Shown piece by piece: positions 1-5,879 of a stretch of DNA of 10,292 nucleotides. Made by a program: the position numbers and the translations under genes. The number at the start of each line of letters is the position of its first letter. The stretch's first letter is position 1. The notes under the pieces were generated by a model. That model worked only from the letters and a program-made list of their open reading frames with translations. It was not told where the DNA came from and did not search any database. This DNA is from JAICTV01 sp034666045. Lineage in GTDB: Bacteria; Planctomycetota; Phycisphaerae; Tepidisphaerales; Tepidisphaeraceae. The stretch is taken from the NCBI GenBank assembly GCA_034666045.1, contig JAXDMN010000065.1, positions 1 through 10,292 on the forward strand, given 5' to 3'.

Positions 1-19
1 CGCAGAGGAGCAACTCGTC

Positions 20-448
20 ATGGCCAAGAAGAAAAAAACGATTGCGAAGAACAAGGACAAGAACAAGAATAAGTCGCTTCCAACGGGCAAATCAGCGAGT
101 TCGAAGAAAAGCGCGAAGGCGTCGCGCAGCCCCGCTGACAAGCGAAGTCGCGCCAAGCCGGCCGATCGCGCGCCGGGTCGGGCAAGGCCCATGCTCGTCG
201 CAGTCGGCGAGGCAGGCGGCGGCCTTTCCCAGGGCGACCGCGTTGCGCTGCGCGTCGACATCCTCCCCGGACTCGCGGGCCAGACCGGAACCGTCGACAG
301 TGTCTTCAGCGATGGACAGGTGCAGGTCGAATTGGATGCGGAGTTCCGCGGGTTGCTCGTCGGGCCGGCGCCGCAGCACAAGTTCAAGCGGCTCTCCCCC
401 GGCCTGGGACTCGTCGAGCCGCGCCCATTTCCGCCGCCGGGAGAATAA
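20..448 (+). CDS. Small Lys-rich protein with C-terminal KOW/SH3-like domain
   Basis: A 142-residue protein of unknown function. Residues 1 to about 56 are strongly basic, low in complexity and likely disordered (runs of Lys with Asn, Ser, Ala and Arg), as in nucleic-acid-binding tails. Residues 68-125 form a compact domain with the spacing GDRVxL, PGLxGQTG, VFSDGxVQVxLD and LLVGP, which fits a KOW-like or SH3-like beta barrel. The same domain recurs at about 60 percent identity (35 of 58 positions by eye) in the convergent gene whose stop lies 2 bases away. The ATG is supported by AGAGGAG at 4-10, nine bases upstream; Met58 is a weaker alternative start. No signal peptide or membrane segment is visible, so it is probably cytoplasmic. 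The KOW resemblance suggests RNA or protein binding, but that is inference. The reading frame and start are firm; the function is open. Confidence 0.8.
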   Translation: MAKKKKTIAKNKDKNKNKSLPTGKSASSKKSAKASRSPADKRSRAKPADRAPGRARPMLVAVGEAGGGLSQGDRVALRVDILPGLAGQTGTVDSVFSDGQVQVELDAEFRGLLVGPAPQHKFKRLSPGLGLVEPRPFPPPGE

Positions 449-450
449 AC

Positions 451-1227
451 TCAGGAGGAACCTGGGGTCGGTGGATCCCACCAGTTCTTCGCAGGCAACT
501 CTTCCTGTACTTCCCTCTGAAGTCGGTCGAGCACGTCCCGCCTGGGCGCTGGATCGTCCCTCCCGAACAACAAGTCCATCTTCGCGTGCATATCCTCGAT
601 GAGGGGTACGGTGGTTGGGTCGAGCCGCCTCTCAGCTTGAAGCTTCCTTACCAGCCGCTGAGCCGCGGTGAACACTCCCTGATAGTCCGACCAGTTCTTG
701 CTTGCGCCTTCGATCCGGGTCGGCAGGTTGAGAATTGGTTTCAGCACCCCCAACACGGCCGCGATCGTGCCGAGCGAGATCGTGAGCGATGGAACGGCCT
801 TCAAGATCGCCAGAAGAGTCCCGGACGTTCCCAATGCCACGGCTATGTCGATCCCCAAGCTTATTCTCTGAAGGGTGCCCAGCTTTTCGCCGTAGTACTT
901 CACGTTCAAACGGGACCGCCGATACAGATCGTACAGGTCACGGGCGACGGCAGAAGGATCGGCGATGGCGGGTATCTGTGGCGAAGTGGGAGCAACGCCG
1001 GCAGAGGTCGCGGACAGCCGCTCGAACCGGTCCTGCTCCGTTGGGCCGACGAGAAAGCCACCGAACTTCTGGTCCAAGGTGACTTGCACCTTGCCGTCGC
1101 TGAAGACGGTCTCAATGTCCCCGGTCTGCCCCACTAAGCCAGGCATGACATCCTTGAGCAGGCGCACCCGATCCCCCTTCGACATCCCGCTGCCACCACC
1201 CCCGCCGCCTGCAGCCGCCTGCGTCAT
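451..1227 (-). CDS. KOW-like domain fused to two-helix membrane module, uncharacterised
   Basis: A 258-residue protein of unknown function. After a Gly-rich linker (residues 7-13) comes a KOW/SH3-like domain (about 14-71), paralogous to that of the convergent gene. Then follow an amphipathic helix with Tyr and Arg (about 93-120), two hydrophobic segments (about 123-145 and 148-168), a helix containing WSDYQG (about 170-200), a charged helical region, and a C-terminal tail with NWWDPPTP. The order helix, TM hairpin, helix resembles the SLATT-type two-TM effector layout, but no diagnostic residue proves it. I chose the ATG at 1227 because AGGAG (1238 to 1234) lies seven bases upstream; the frame stays open to 1407 but that extension is Cys/Arg/Pro-rich and looks non-coding. 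Its stop codon is 2 bases from that of the plus-strand gene. Likely an inner-membrane protein with the KOW domain in the cytoplasm (inference). Confidence 0.82.
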   Translation of the reverse strand: MTQAAAGGGGGGSGMSKGDRVRLLKDVMPGLVGQTGDIETVFSDGKVQVTLDQKFGGFLVGPTEQDRFERLSATSAGVAPTSPQIPAIADPSAVARDLYDLYRRSRLNVKYYGEKLGTLQRISLGIDIAVALGTSGTLLAILKAVPSLTISLGTIAAVLGVLKPILNLPTRIEGASKNWSDYQGVFTAAQRLVRKLQAERRLDPTTVPLIEDMHAKMDLLFGRDDPAPRRDVLDRLQREVQEELPAKNWWDPPTPGSS

Positions 1228-1233
1228 CTTGCG

Positions 1234-1252
1234 CTCCTGTACGCTCAGTATA
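1234..1252 (-). promoter_or_regulatory. Shine-Dalgarno and candidate -10 of the KOW-2TM gene
   Basis: Minus-strand AGGAG at 1238 to 1234 is well spaced for the ATG at 1227. TATACT at 1252 to 1247 matches the -10 consensus at five of six bases and would give a leader of about 12 bases. No -35 box is visible at 17 bases, so the promoter part is weak; the ribosome site is convincing. Confidence 0.35.
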
Positions 1253-1347
1253 AGCTGAACGCCAACTTGCTTGCGACGCGCCGCCGCGAACCACCTTCGC
1301 GCGCACCGGCTGCGTGGGGTTGCGGGGCACAGTCGCGGGTGCGCGAC

Positions 1348-1436
1348 GCATGGGCGGGACGCGCATGCTACGGGTTGGGGCGTCGCGCCCCGATGCTCAA
1401 CACACACATCGGTGCCCCATCTGTGCCCATCGGTGG
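1348..1436. repeat. Intergenic repeat cluster: two hairpins and CAC(A/C)GATG units
   Basis: This part of the 226-base gap between the GH1-like gene and the KOW-2TM gene holds three short structures. GCATGGGCG at 1348-1356 pairs with CGCGCATGC at 1360-1368 (8 of 9 pairs, loop GGA). GGGGCG at 1377-1382 pairs with CGCCCC at 1386-1391 (loop TCG). Read on the minus strand, 1436 to 1405 is three degenerate units of about 10-11 bases beginning CACCGATG, CACAGATG and CACCGATG, the same unit found in the inverted repeat at 2756-2851. Any role as a terminator of the GH1-like gene is inference; no T-tract follows. Confidence 0.5.
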
Positions 1437-1453
1437 CTAAACTGTTTTCCCGT

Positions 1454-2698
1454 CTACGCCGTCAGAATCGGGAACTTCGTGCTGCTGATCGGGAGATGGG
1501 AGTACTCCTCCACCAGCCGCCGGTATTCCTTCGCCACCTTTCGCGCCTTGCGCTGCAGGGTGTACAGGCCGACCGTGTTTACCGTGCCGCGCATTTTGGT
1601 TAGGGCGGTGTCCCAGTCCTTCATGTCGACCAGGCCGAACCAGGTGAAGCCGATGATGGGGACGCCGTCTTCTCTCAGGCGCAGGAGATTCATCCACTCT
1701 TTCCAAAGCCATTCGACCGCGTGGTTGGCGGTGCGATTCGTCTCGGTGTGCATGACGGGAAGACGATAGCGGTCGAAATACTGGCGGGTGATCACGTAGT
1801 AGCCATAAACATCGCCGGCGCCGATGCTGCGACCGTCGGGTTTGAGGATGTGCTCGTTGGTGATGTAGTAATCGGTCCCCATGATGCAGTGCGTGCGCAG
1901 GGGGCGCTGCTCCATGAACCAGTTGTATTCCTCGGCGGAAATGTTGTTGGCCAGGATGTAGCGGTACATGGTGGCGGTGACGTCGTGGCCGAAGAGAAGA
2001 TCGAGCGAGAGAAAACGGCGCTCGTTCATGAAGTGGGCCTGCGTGACGAGATCGGGGGAGCCGGGGTGGACGTATTCGGTCGATTCGCTGTAGATGAAGA
2101 TCGCGTCGGGGCGGAGATCTAAAATCGCTTTCATGGCGAGGATGCTCGCCTTCACGCAGTGCTTGATGTTGGTGACGAAGGCGGTGTCGGATTGCAGGCG
2201 CTCGTTCCACCAGCCGAAGGCGGCGGAGAAGAGCGCGGTGACATAAATCTCGTTCACCGGCGTGTAGTAGCGCACCCACGGATAGCGCTCGGCGAAGGCG
2301 TGGGCGTACTCGGCAAAACGGTCGGGCCATTCCGGGTTTTGGAAATCGCGCAGAAAATCCGGGAGGCCGAAGTGGACGAGGTCGATGATCGGGACGATGC
2401 CGAGGCGGCGCATCTCGGACATGATCGGGTCGAGCTGCGACCAGTCGTACTTTCCTGGTCCGGTCCAGATTTTGTAAATGGGCGGGCCGTAGCGGAGGTA
2501 GCGGAGGTTGAGCTCGCGGACGAGCTTCAGGTCGGTCTTCCACATGTCGTAGTGGCCGGTGTCGCGGAGCTGGTCGACGCGGACGTTGCCCTCGATGGTC
2601 GGACAAGAACACTCGATGCCGACGGCGAACATGAAGCGCAGCGAGTCGACCGGATCGGCGACGCGAATGGCGGGAGTGGAGAGGGGTTTGCCGGTCAC
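1454..2698 (-). CDS. GH1-like glycoside hydrolase
   Basis: A 414-residue protein with the layout of a (beta/alpha)8 glycosidase of family GH1 or close clan-A relatives. YYTPVNEI (144-151) corresponds to the GH1 T(F/L)NEP motif, placing the acid/base Glu at 150. MHTETN (316-321) corresponds to the (I/V)TENG motif, with Glu319 as probable nucleophile. FTWFGLVDMKDW (351-362) matches the late aglycone-site W-S-L-x-D motif. It is closest in style to the short GH1-like domains found alone or fused to dTDP-4-dehydrorhamnose reductases. The Pro after the acid/base Glu is Ile here, and the protein is shorter than a typical beta-glucosidase (about 450). There is no signal peptide, so it is probably cytoplasmic; the substrate is unknown. 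The start is a GTG preceded by an in-frame TGA nine bases upstream and no clear ribosome site; Met23 is the fallback. No sugar-uptake gene is nearby. Confidence 0.82.
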   Translation of the reverse strand: MTGKPLSTPAIRVADPVDSLRFMFAVGIECSCPTIEGNVRVDQLRDTGHYDMWKTDLKLVRELNLRYLRYGPPIYKIWTGPGKYDWSQLDPIMSEMRRLGIVPIIDLVHFGLPDFLRDFQNPEWPDRFAEYAHAFAERYPWVRYYTPVNEIYVTALFSAAFGWWNERLQSDTAFVTNIKHCVKASILAMKAILDLRPDAIFIYSESTEYVHPGSPDLVTQAHFMNERRFLSLDLLFGHDVTATMYRYILANNISAEEYNWFMEQRPLRTHCIMGTDYYITNEHILKPDGRSIGAGDVYGYYVITRQYFDRYRLPVMHTETNRTANHAVEWLWKEWMNLLRLREDGVPIIGFTWFGLVDMKDWDTALTKMRGTVNTVGLYTLQRKARKVAKEYRRLVEEYSHLPISSTKFPILTA

Positions 2699-2755
2699 GA
2701 TGGTTCAGTTAGTCACGAGAAGCGGGGAAATGGCAAGGGAGAAAAAACGCGAGGA

Positions 2756-2851
2756 GGAACCACAGATGAACACAGATGGACACGGATAAGGCGTGAGATG
2801 TCGAGCAGAAACATTCATCATCCGTGTTCATCCGTGTTCATCTGTGGTTCC
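2756..2851. repeat. 32-bp imperfect inverted repeat built of 10-bp units
   Basis: The left arm (2756-2787) and right arm (2820-2851) are reverse complements at 30 of 32 positions, separated by a 32-base spacer. Each arm is itself a tandem of 10-base units, CACAGATGAA then CACAGATGGA in the left arm. The right arm begins 8 bases past the asnS stop codon, so transcripts of asnS would run into a very stable hairpin that may help end transcription or protect the 3' end. No transposase or target-site duplication is visible. From memory, similar sequences are scattered between genes in Planctomycetota and Verrucomicrobiota. Confidence 0.8.
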
Positions 2852-2858
2852 AATTCCT

Positions 2859-4265
2859 TCAAAACTCCGCGTGCCTGGGGACGCGCGGGAACGGGATCAC
2901 ATCCCGCACGTTCTGCATCCCTGTGGCGTACATGATGGTGCGTTCGAAGCCGAGGCCGAAGCCGGCGTGGGGGACGGTGCCGTATCTTCGCAGGTCGCGG
3001 TACCAGTTGTAGGTTTGCTTGCTCAAACCCATCTCGTCCATGCGGCGGTCGAGGACGTCGAGCCGTTCTTCGCGCTGCGAGCCGCCGATGATCTCGCCGA
3101 TGCCGGGGGCGAGGACGTCCATGGCGGCGACGGTTTTTTCGTCGTCGTTGAGGCGCATGTAGAAAGCTTTGATCTCTTTCGGGTAGTTCATGAGGACGAC
3201 GGGTTTTTTGATGTGCTCTTCGGTGAGCCAGCGCTCGTGCTCGGATTGGAGATCCATGCCCCATTTGACGGGGAACTCAAACTTCTTGCCCGACTTCTCG
3301 AGGGCGGCGATGGCGTCGGTGTAGTCGATGCGCTCGAAGCGGGAGTTGATGAATTTTTCAAGGCGCGAGATGCACTCCTTGTCGATGCGCTCGGCGAAGA
3401 ATTTCATGTCGTCCTGCCGCTCGTTCAGTAGCGCGCGGAGGATGTATTTTAAAAATGCTTCGGCGAGATCGGCGTCGGCTGAAAGATCGGCGAAAGCGAT
3501 CTCCGGCTCGATCATCCAGAACTCGGCGAGGTGGCGCGGCGTGAAACTCCACTCGGCGCGGAAGGTGGGGCCGAAGGTGTAGACTTTCGACAGGGCCATC
3601 GCGTAGGTCTCGACGTTCAACTGGCCGGAGACGGTGAGGCTGGCTTCCTTGCCGAAGAAATCCTGTGAAAAATCGATCTTGCCGTCCGGCGTGCGCGGCA
3701 TGTTGTGGAAATCGAGCGTGCTGACGCGGAACATTTTCCCCGCCCCCTCGGCGTCGGACGTCGTGATGATCGGCGTGTGCACCCAGTAAAAACCGTTTTC
3801 GTGGAAGAAGCGGTGGATGGCCATGGACAGCGCGTGGCGGACGCGGGTGATGGCGCCGAAGGTGTTCGTGCGCGAGCGGAGGTGGGCGACTTCACGCAGA
3901 TATTCCATCGAATGCGGCTTGGGCTGGATCGGGTACGTCTCCGGATCTTCGACCCACCCCACCACTTTTATTTCCGTCGCCTGGATCTCGTAGGCCTGGC
4001 CTTTGCCTTGGGACTTGATGAGTTTGCCGGTGACGATGACGGAGCACCCGGTGGTGATTCTAATAACTTCGGATTGGTAATTCGGCAGTTCGCCCGGGGC
4101 GACGATCTGGATGGAGTCGAAGCAGGAGCCGTCGTTGACGGTGAGGAAGGAAAATCCGCCTTTGCTGTCACGGCGGGTGCGGACCCAGCCTTTGAGGGTG
4201 ACTGTTTCGTTGTCACCGGCCCCTCCTGAGGCGGTGAGGGCTTGGGCTACGGACACATCGGCCAT
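2859..4265 (-). CDS. asnS: Asparaginyl-tRNA synthetase
   Basis: Charges tRNA-Asn with asparagine in the cytoplasm (class IIb aminoacyl-tRNA synthetase). The 468 residues match the usual length (E. coli about 466). An N-terminal OB-fold anticodon domain (about 21-106, with KGWVRTRRDSKG) precedes the catalytic core. Signature stretches are SGQLNVETYA (213-222), the motif 2 FRAE...TPRHLAEFWMIEPE (235-254), GEIIGGSQREERLD (390-403), motif 3 GFGLGFER (435-442) and the AsnRS-type C-terminus RDVIPFPRVP. The usual Asn-Ser-Asn of the motif 2 loop is Trp-Ser-Phe (239-241). The ATG at 4265 is preceded by GAAGGAG at 4279 to 4273, seven bases upstream; the frame extends to 4328 without a good start. It follows the toxin gene by 75 bases on the same strand, and a palindrome sits just ahead of its ribosome site. 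Its presence implies direct Asn-tRNA formation. Confidence 0.97.
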   Translation of the reverse strand: MADVSVAQALTASGGAGDNETVTLKGWVRTRRDSKGGFSFLTVNDGSCFDSIQIVAPGELPNYQSEVIRITTGCSVIVTGKLIKSQGKGQAYEIQATEIKVVGWVEDPETYPIQPKPHSMEYLREVAHLRSRTNTFGAITRVRHALSMAIHRFFHENGFYWVHTPIITTSDAEGAGKMFRVSTLDFHNMPRTPDGKIDFSQDFFGKEASLTVSGQLNVETYAMALSKVYTFGPTFRAEWSFTPRHLAEFWMIEPEIAFADLSADADLAEAFLKYILRALLNERQDDMKFFAERIDKECISRLEKFINSRFERIDYTDAIAALEKSGKKFEFPVKWGMDLQSEHERWLTEEHIKKPVVLMNYPKEIKAFYMRLNDDEKTVAAMDVLAPGIGEIIGGSQREERLDVLDRRMDEMGLSKQTYNWYRDLRRYGTVPHAGFGLGFERTIMYATGMQNVRDVIPFPRVPRHAEF

Positions 4266-4272
4266 CGGTTCG

Positions 4273-4308
4273 CTCCTTCGATAACGACGCGCGGGGCAGA
4301 CGTTATCG
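4273..4308 (-). promoter_or_regulatory. Palindrome abutting the asnS ribosome-binding site
   Basis: CGATAACG (4279-4286) and CGTTATCG (4301-4308) are perfect 8-base inverted repeats, centre-to-centre 22 bases apart with a 14-base GC-rich spacer. The inner arm touches the GAAGGAG ribosome site (4279 to 4273) of asnS. It could be an operator for a dimeric regulator or a leader hairpin that affects translation; which of these is unknown. Confidence 0.45.
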
Positions 4309-4340
4309 CGTTGGAACCGTTGGGGCAATGCGCGCTTGCC

Positions 4341-4634
4341 TCATCGCTTAAATAGACGGCGGAGGTTTCGCGCGCCGTGCACGACGCGGACCACTTCGAT
4401 GCCGTCGTCGATCGGCTGGTAAAAGATCAGGTAGCTGCCGACGGGGAAGCTGCGGATGTTCGCCAGCAACTCGGGCCGCGCGGGACCGGCGCTCGGGAAT
4501 TCGGCGAGCAAGGTAAAGTTCTTGTCGATGGTGTCGATCAGCCGAAATGCGGCGTCCTCATTATCGCGCGCAACGTAGAGGAGGATCTCCCACAGGTCGT
4601 CTTCGGCCGCTGGCGTGCGGATCACCCGGGGCAT
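4341..4634 (-). CDS. parE: ParE/RelE-family toxin of a type II toxin-antitoxin pair
   Basis: A 97-residue protein with the ParE/RelE fold pattern. It starts RTPAAEDDLWEILLYVARDN, the typical beta strand followed by a helix with a conserved A-x-x-D-L-x-x-I. The middle FPSAGPARPEL is the usual loop, followed by RSFPVGSYLIFYQP and IEVVRVVHGARNLRRLF, the conserved C-terminal strand and tail. By family knowledge such toxins poison DNA gyrase (ParE) or cut mRNA at the ribosome (RelE); the lack of obvious RelE-type catalytic residues and the ParD-like partner favour ParE. The start lies 3 bases after the antitoxin stop, so the two are co-transcribed and probably translationally coupled, antitoxin first as usual. 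The frame is intact, so the toxin is likely functional. Confidence 0.9.
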   Translation of the reverse strand: MPRVIRTPAAEDDLWEILLYVARDNEDAAFRLIDTIDKNFTLLAEFPSAGPARPELLANIRSFPVGSYLIFYQPIDDGIEVVRVVHGARNLRRLFKR

Positions 4635-4637
4635 TGA

Positions 4638-4904
4638 TTATGAAGCCTTGGTGCGGGCGAGATGTTCGTGAAGGCGGCGCTTCAGCGCTTCAGCATCCCA
4701 CGGCTTGGATTCGCCGCGCGCGGCCTGCTCGGCGCCGATCGCAATCATGGCGCGGAGTTCGGCGACGTCCTCGGCGGTCCATTCTTCCTGCGCCCGCGCA
4801 CCGGCGAGTAGATCGTTGACGGCGGCGCTGGCGGAGGGATAGGCGCCGCTGCTGACTTTCTTCGCGATGAAGCGCTGGGCTTCGGGATCGAGTTCGATGT
4901 TCAT
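4638..4904 (-). CDS. parD: ParD-like antitoxin
   Basis: An 88-residue partner of the adjacent toxin. Residues 1-35 fit a ribbon-helix-helix DNA-binding N-terminus: MNIELDPEAQRFIAKKV followed by SGAYPSASAAVNDLL, the typical ParD pattern (hydrophobic beta strand, helix, S-G-x-Y-x-S-A-S turn, second helix). The rest (about 40-88) is charged and helical, as expected of the toxin-neutralising tail that is disordered until bound. ParD proteins bind their own promoter as dimers; the likely operator would lie in or upstream of the 21-base gap after the PhyH gene, or inside its 3' end, but I see no clear palindrome there. The ATG at 4904 has only a weak GGCGGTG-like ribosome site. Confidence 0.88.
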   Translation of the reverse strand: MNIELDPEAQRFIAKKVSSGAYPSASAAVNDLLAGARAQEEWTAEDVAELRAMIAIGAEQAARGESKPWDAEALKRRLHEHLARTKAS

Positions 4905-4925
4905 AGCGTCACCGCCGCCATTATA

Positions 4926-5801
4926 TCACGAGGATCGATAGGGTCGCATGTCCATGGTCGGGTAGCGCAGCGCGACGGCGGCGCGGGTTTCGGCGTTCCA
5001 GTAGGGATCGCCCGGCGGTGGGAAGCCGAGGACTTCTCGTTGCCGCGGCGTGGCGCGGGCGATGAATTGTTGCAGCTCCGGCTTTTCGCCCATCTGGCTC
5101 CATTGGTGGTAGCCCTGGAAGTTCTTTGTCGCGGAGCGCCAGACGAGGTGGTGGCTGAGGCGGACGCCGTCTTTCGCGGTGATGTCGCTGGCGCGGTGCC
5201 AGGTGCGCATGCCGAAGAGAAACAGGTCGCCGGCGTTGGCGAGGATCGGTTTCTCGTGCTCGTATAACTTCGCGTCCTTCTTGCGCGTGCGGTGCGTCGG
5301 CCAGAGCGGGAGACTTTTTGTTTGCTCCTGCGAGACGACGTAGGTGGGACCGAGATCGGCGCCGACGTCGCTGTAGTAAAGGATCATGTTCACCTGCCGG
5401 TAGTCGCCGTCCTCGCGCGGGACGACCAGACTGTTGCCCTGGTAGTCGAGGTGCAGGCCCTGAGAAAAATCGCCGGTGCCGGCGTACTTGGCCCAGATGG
5501 CGGCTTGCGAGAGGAGCACGCTTTCATTGCCGAGGATGCGCTCGACGAAGCGGATCAGCTCCGCGTGCGTGCTGATGTCGTTGAGCGTGTCGTTGGCAAA
5601 GGGGAACTCGACCTGAAGGTGTTCCGGGTCCTCGTAGATCGAGCCGTAGCGCTGCGGCGTGGCGGAAAGTTCCTCGGCGGTGGGGAAATACTGGAGCATG
5701 CCGGCGCGCCCGGCCGCCAGCTCGGCTTTCGTCAGGAAGCCGGGAATGACGGCGTAGCCGTGGCGGAGGTATTGCTCGATCTGCTTTTCGGTGATGCGCA
5801 C
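4926..5801 (-). CDS. Phytanoyl-CoA dioxygenase (PhyH) family Fe(II)/2-oxoglutarate oxygenase
   Basis: A 291-residue cytoplasmic oxygenase of the PhyH family, which couples 2-oxoglutarate decarboxylation to hydroxylation of a small molecule. The facial triad is visible: His117 and Asp119 in HLDYQG, and His202 in RTWHRAS. Arg214, in DGVRLSHH, is well placed to bind the 2-oxoglutarate carboxylate. The N-terminus (YLRHGYAVIPGFLT, 11-24) is the common opening of PhyH proteins. The substrate cannot be told; bacterial members act on ectoine, halogenated metabolites and phosphonates, and neighbours give no clue. The start is a GTG with no good ribosome site; an in-frame TGA lies upstream with no ATG between, and the next Met (35) would cut the conserved opening. 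A candidate promoter sits directly before the GTG. The antitoxin gene begins 21 bases downstream. Confidence 0.88.
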   Translation of the reverse strand: MRITEKQIEQYLRHGYAVIPGFLTKAELAAGRAGMLQYFPTAEELSATPQRYGSIYEDPEHLQVEFPFANDTLNDISTHAELIRFVERILGNESVLLSQAAIWAKYAGTGDFSQGLHLDYQGNSLVVPREDGDYRQVNMILYYSDVGADLGPTYVVSQEQTKSLPLWPTHRTRKKDAKLYEHEKPILANAGDLFLFGMRTWHRASDITAKDGVRLSHHLVWRSATKNFQGYHQWSQMGEKPELQQFIARATPRQREVLGFPPPGDPYWNAETRAAVALRYPTMDMRPYRSS

Positions 5802-5809
5802 GGCTAAGG

Positions 5810-5838
5810 CTTTTATGTCGCTGAACCGGGAAGCTCAA
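5810..5838 (-). promoter_or_regulatory. Candidate promoter of the PhyH gene
   Basis: TTGAGC (5838 to 5833) and TAAAAG (5815 to 5810) are spaced 17 bases apart on the minus strand in the 78-base tyrS-PhyH gap. The -10 ends only 8 bases before the GTG at 5801, so transcription would start at or next to the start codon, giving a leaderless or nearly leaderless mRNA. This agrees with the lack of a ribosome site but is based on pattern only. Confidence 0.3.
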
Positions 5839-5879
5839 GGCGCGATTGACGGCGGATGATGAGCGTCAGGCCATCGCGG

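Noticed and set aside
470..482. GGTGG/CCACC hairpin near the convergent stop codons as a terminator
   Set aside because: Only 5 bp, inside the coding end of the minus-strand gene and without a T-tract.
1228..1407. N-terminal extension of the KOW-2TM protein
   Set aside because: Cys/Arg/Pro-rich, overlaps the repeat cluster, and a good Shine-Dalgarno supports the start at 1227.
1271..1769. Plus-strand frames in the gap before the GH1-like gene
   Set aside because: They consist of the repeat cluster plus antisense of the GH1-like C-terminus and have no motif or ribosome site.
2756..2851. CRISPR array or MITE with terminal duplications
   Set aside because: There are only two arms in inverted orientation with 10-bp internal units, no regular spacers, no cas genes and no target-site duplication.
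2159..2935. 258-codon plus-strand frame over the GH1-like gene and the inverted repeat
   Set aside because: It runs through the repeat and opposes a gene with catalytic motifs; no ribosome site and Val/Glu/Asp-rich shadow composition.
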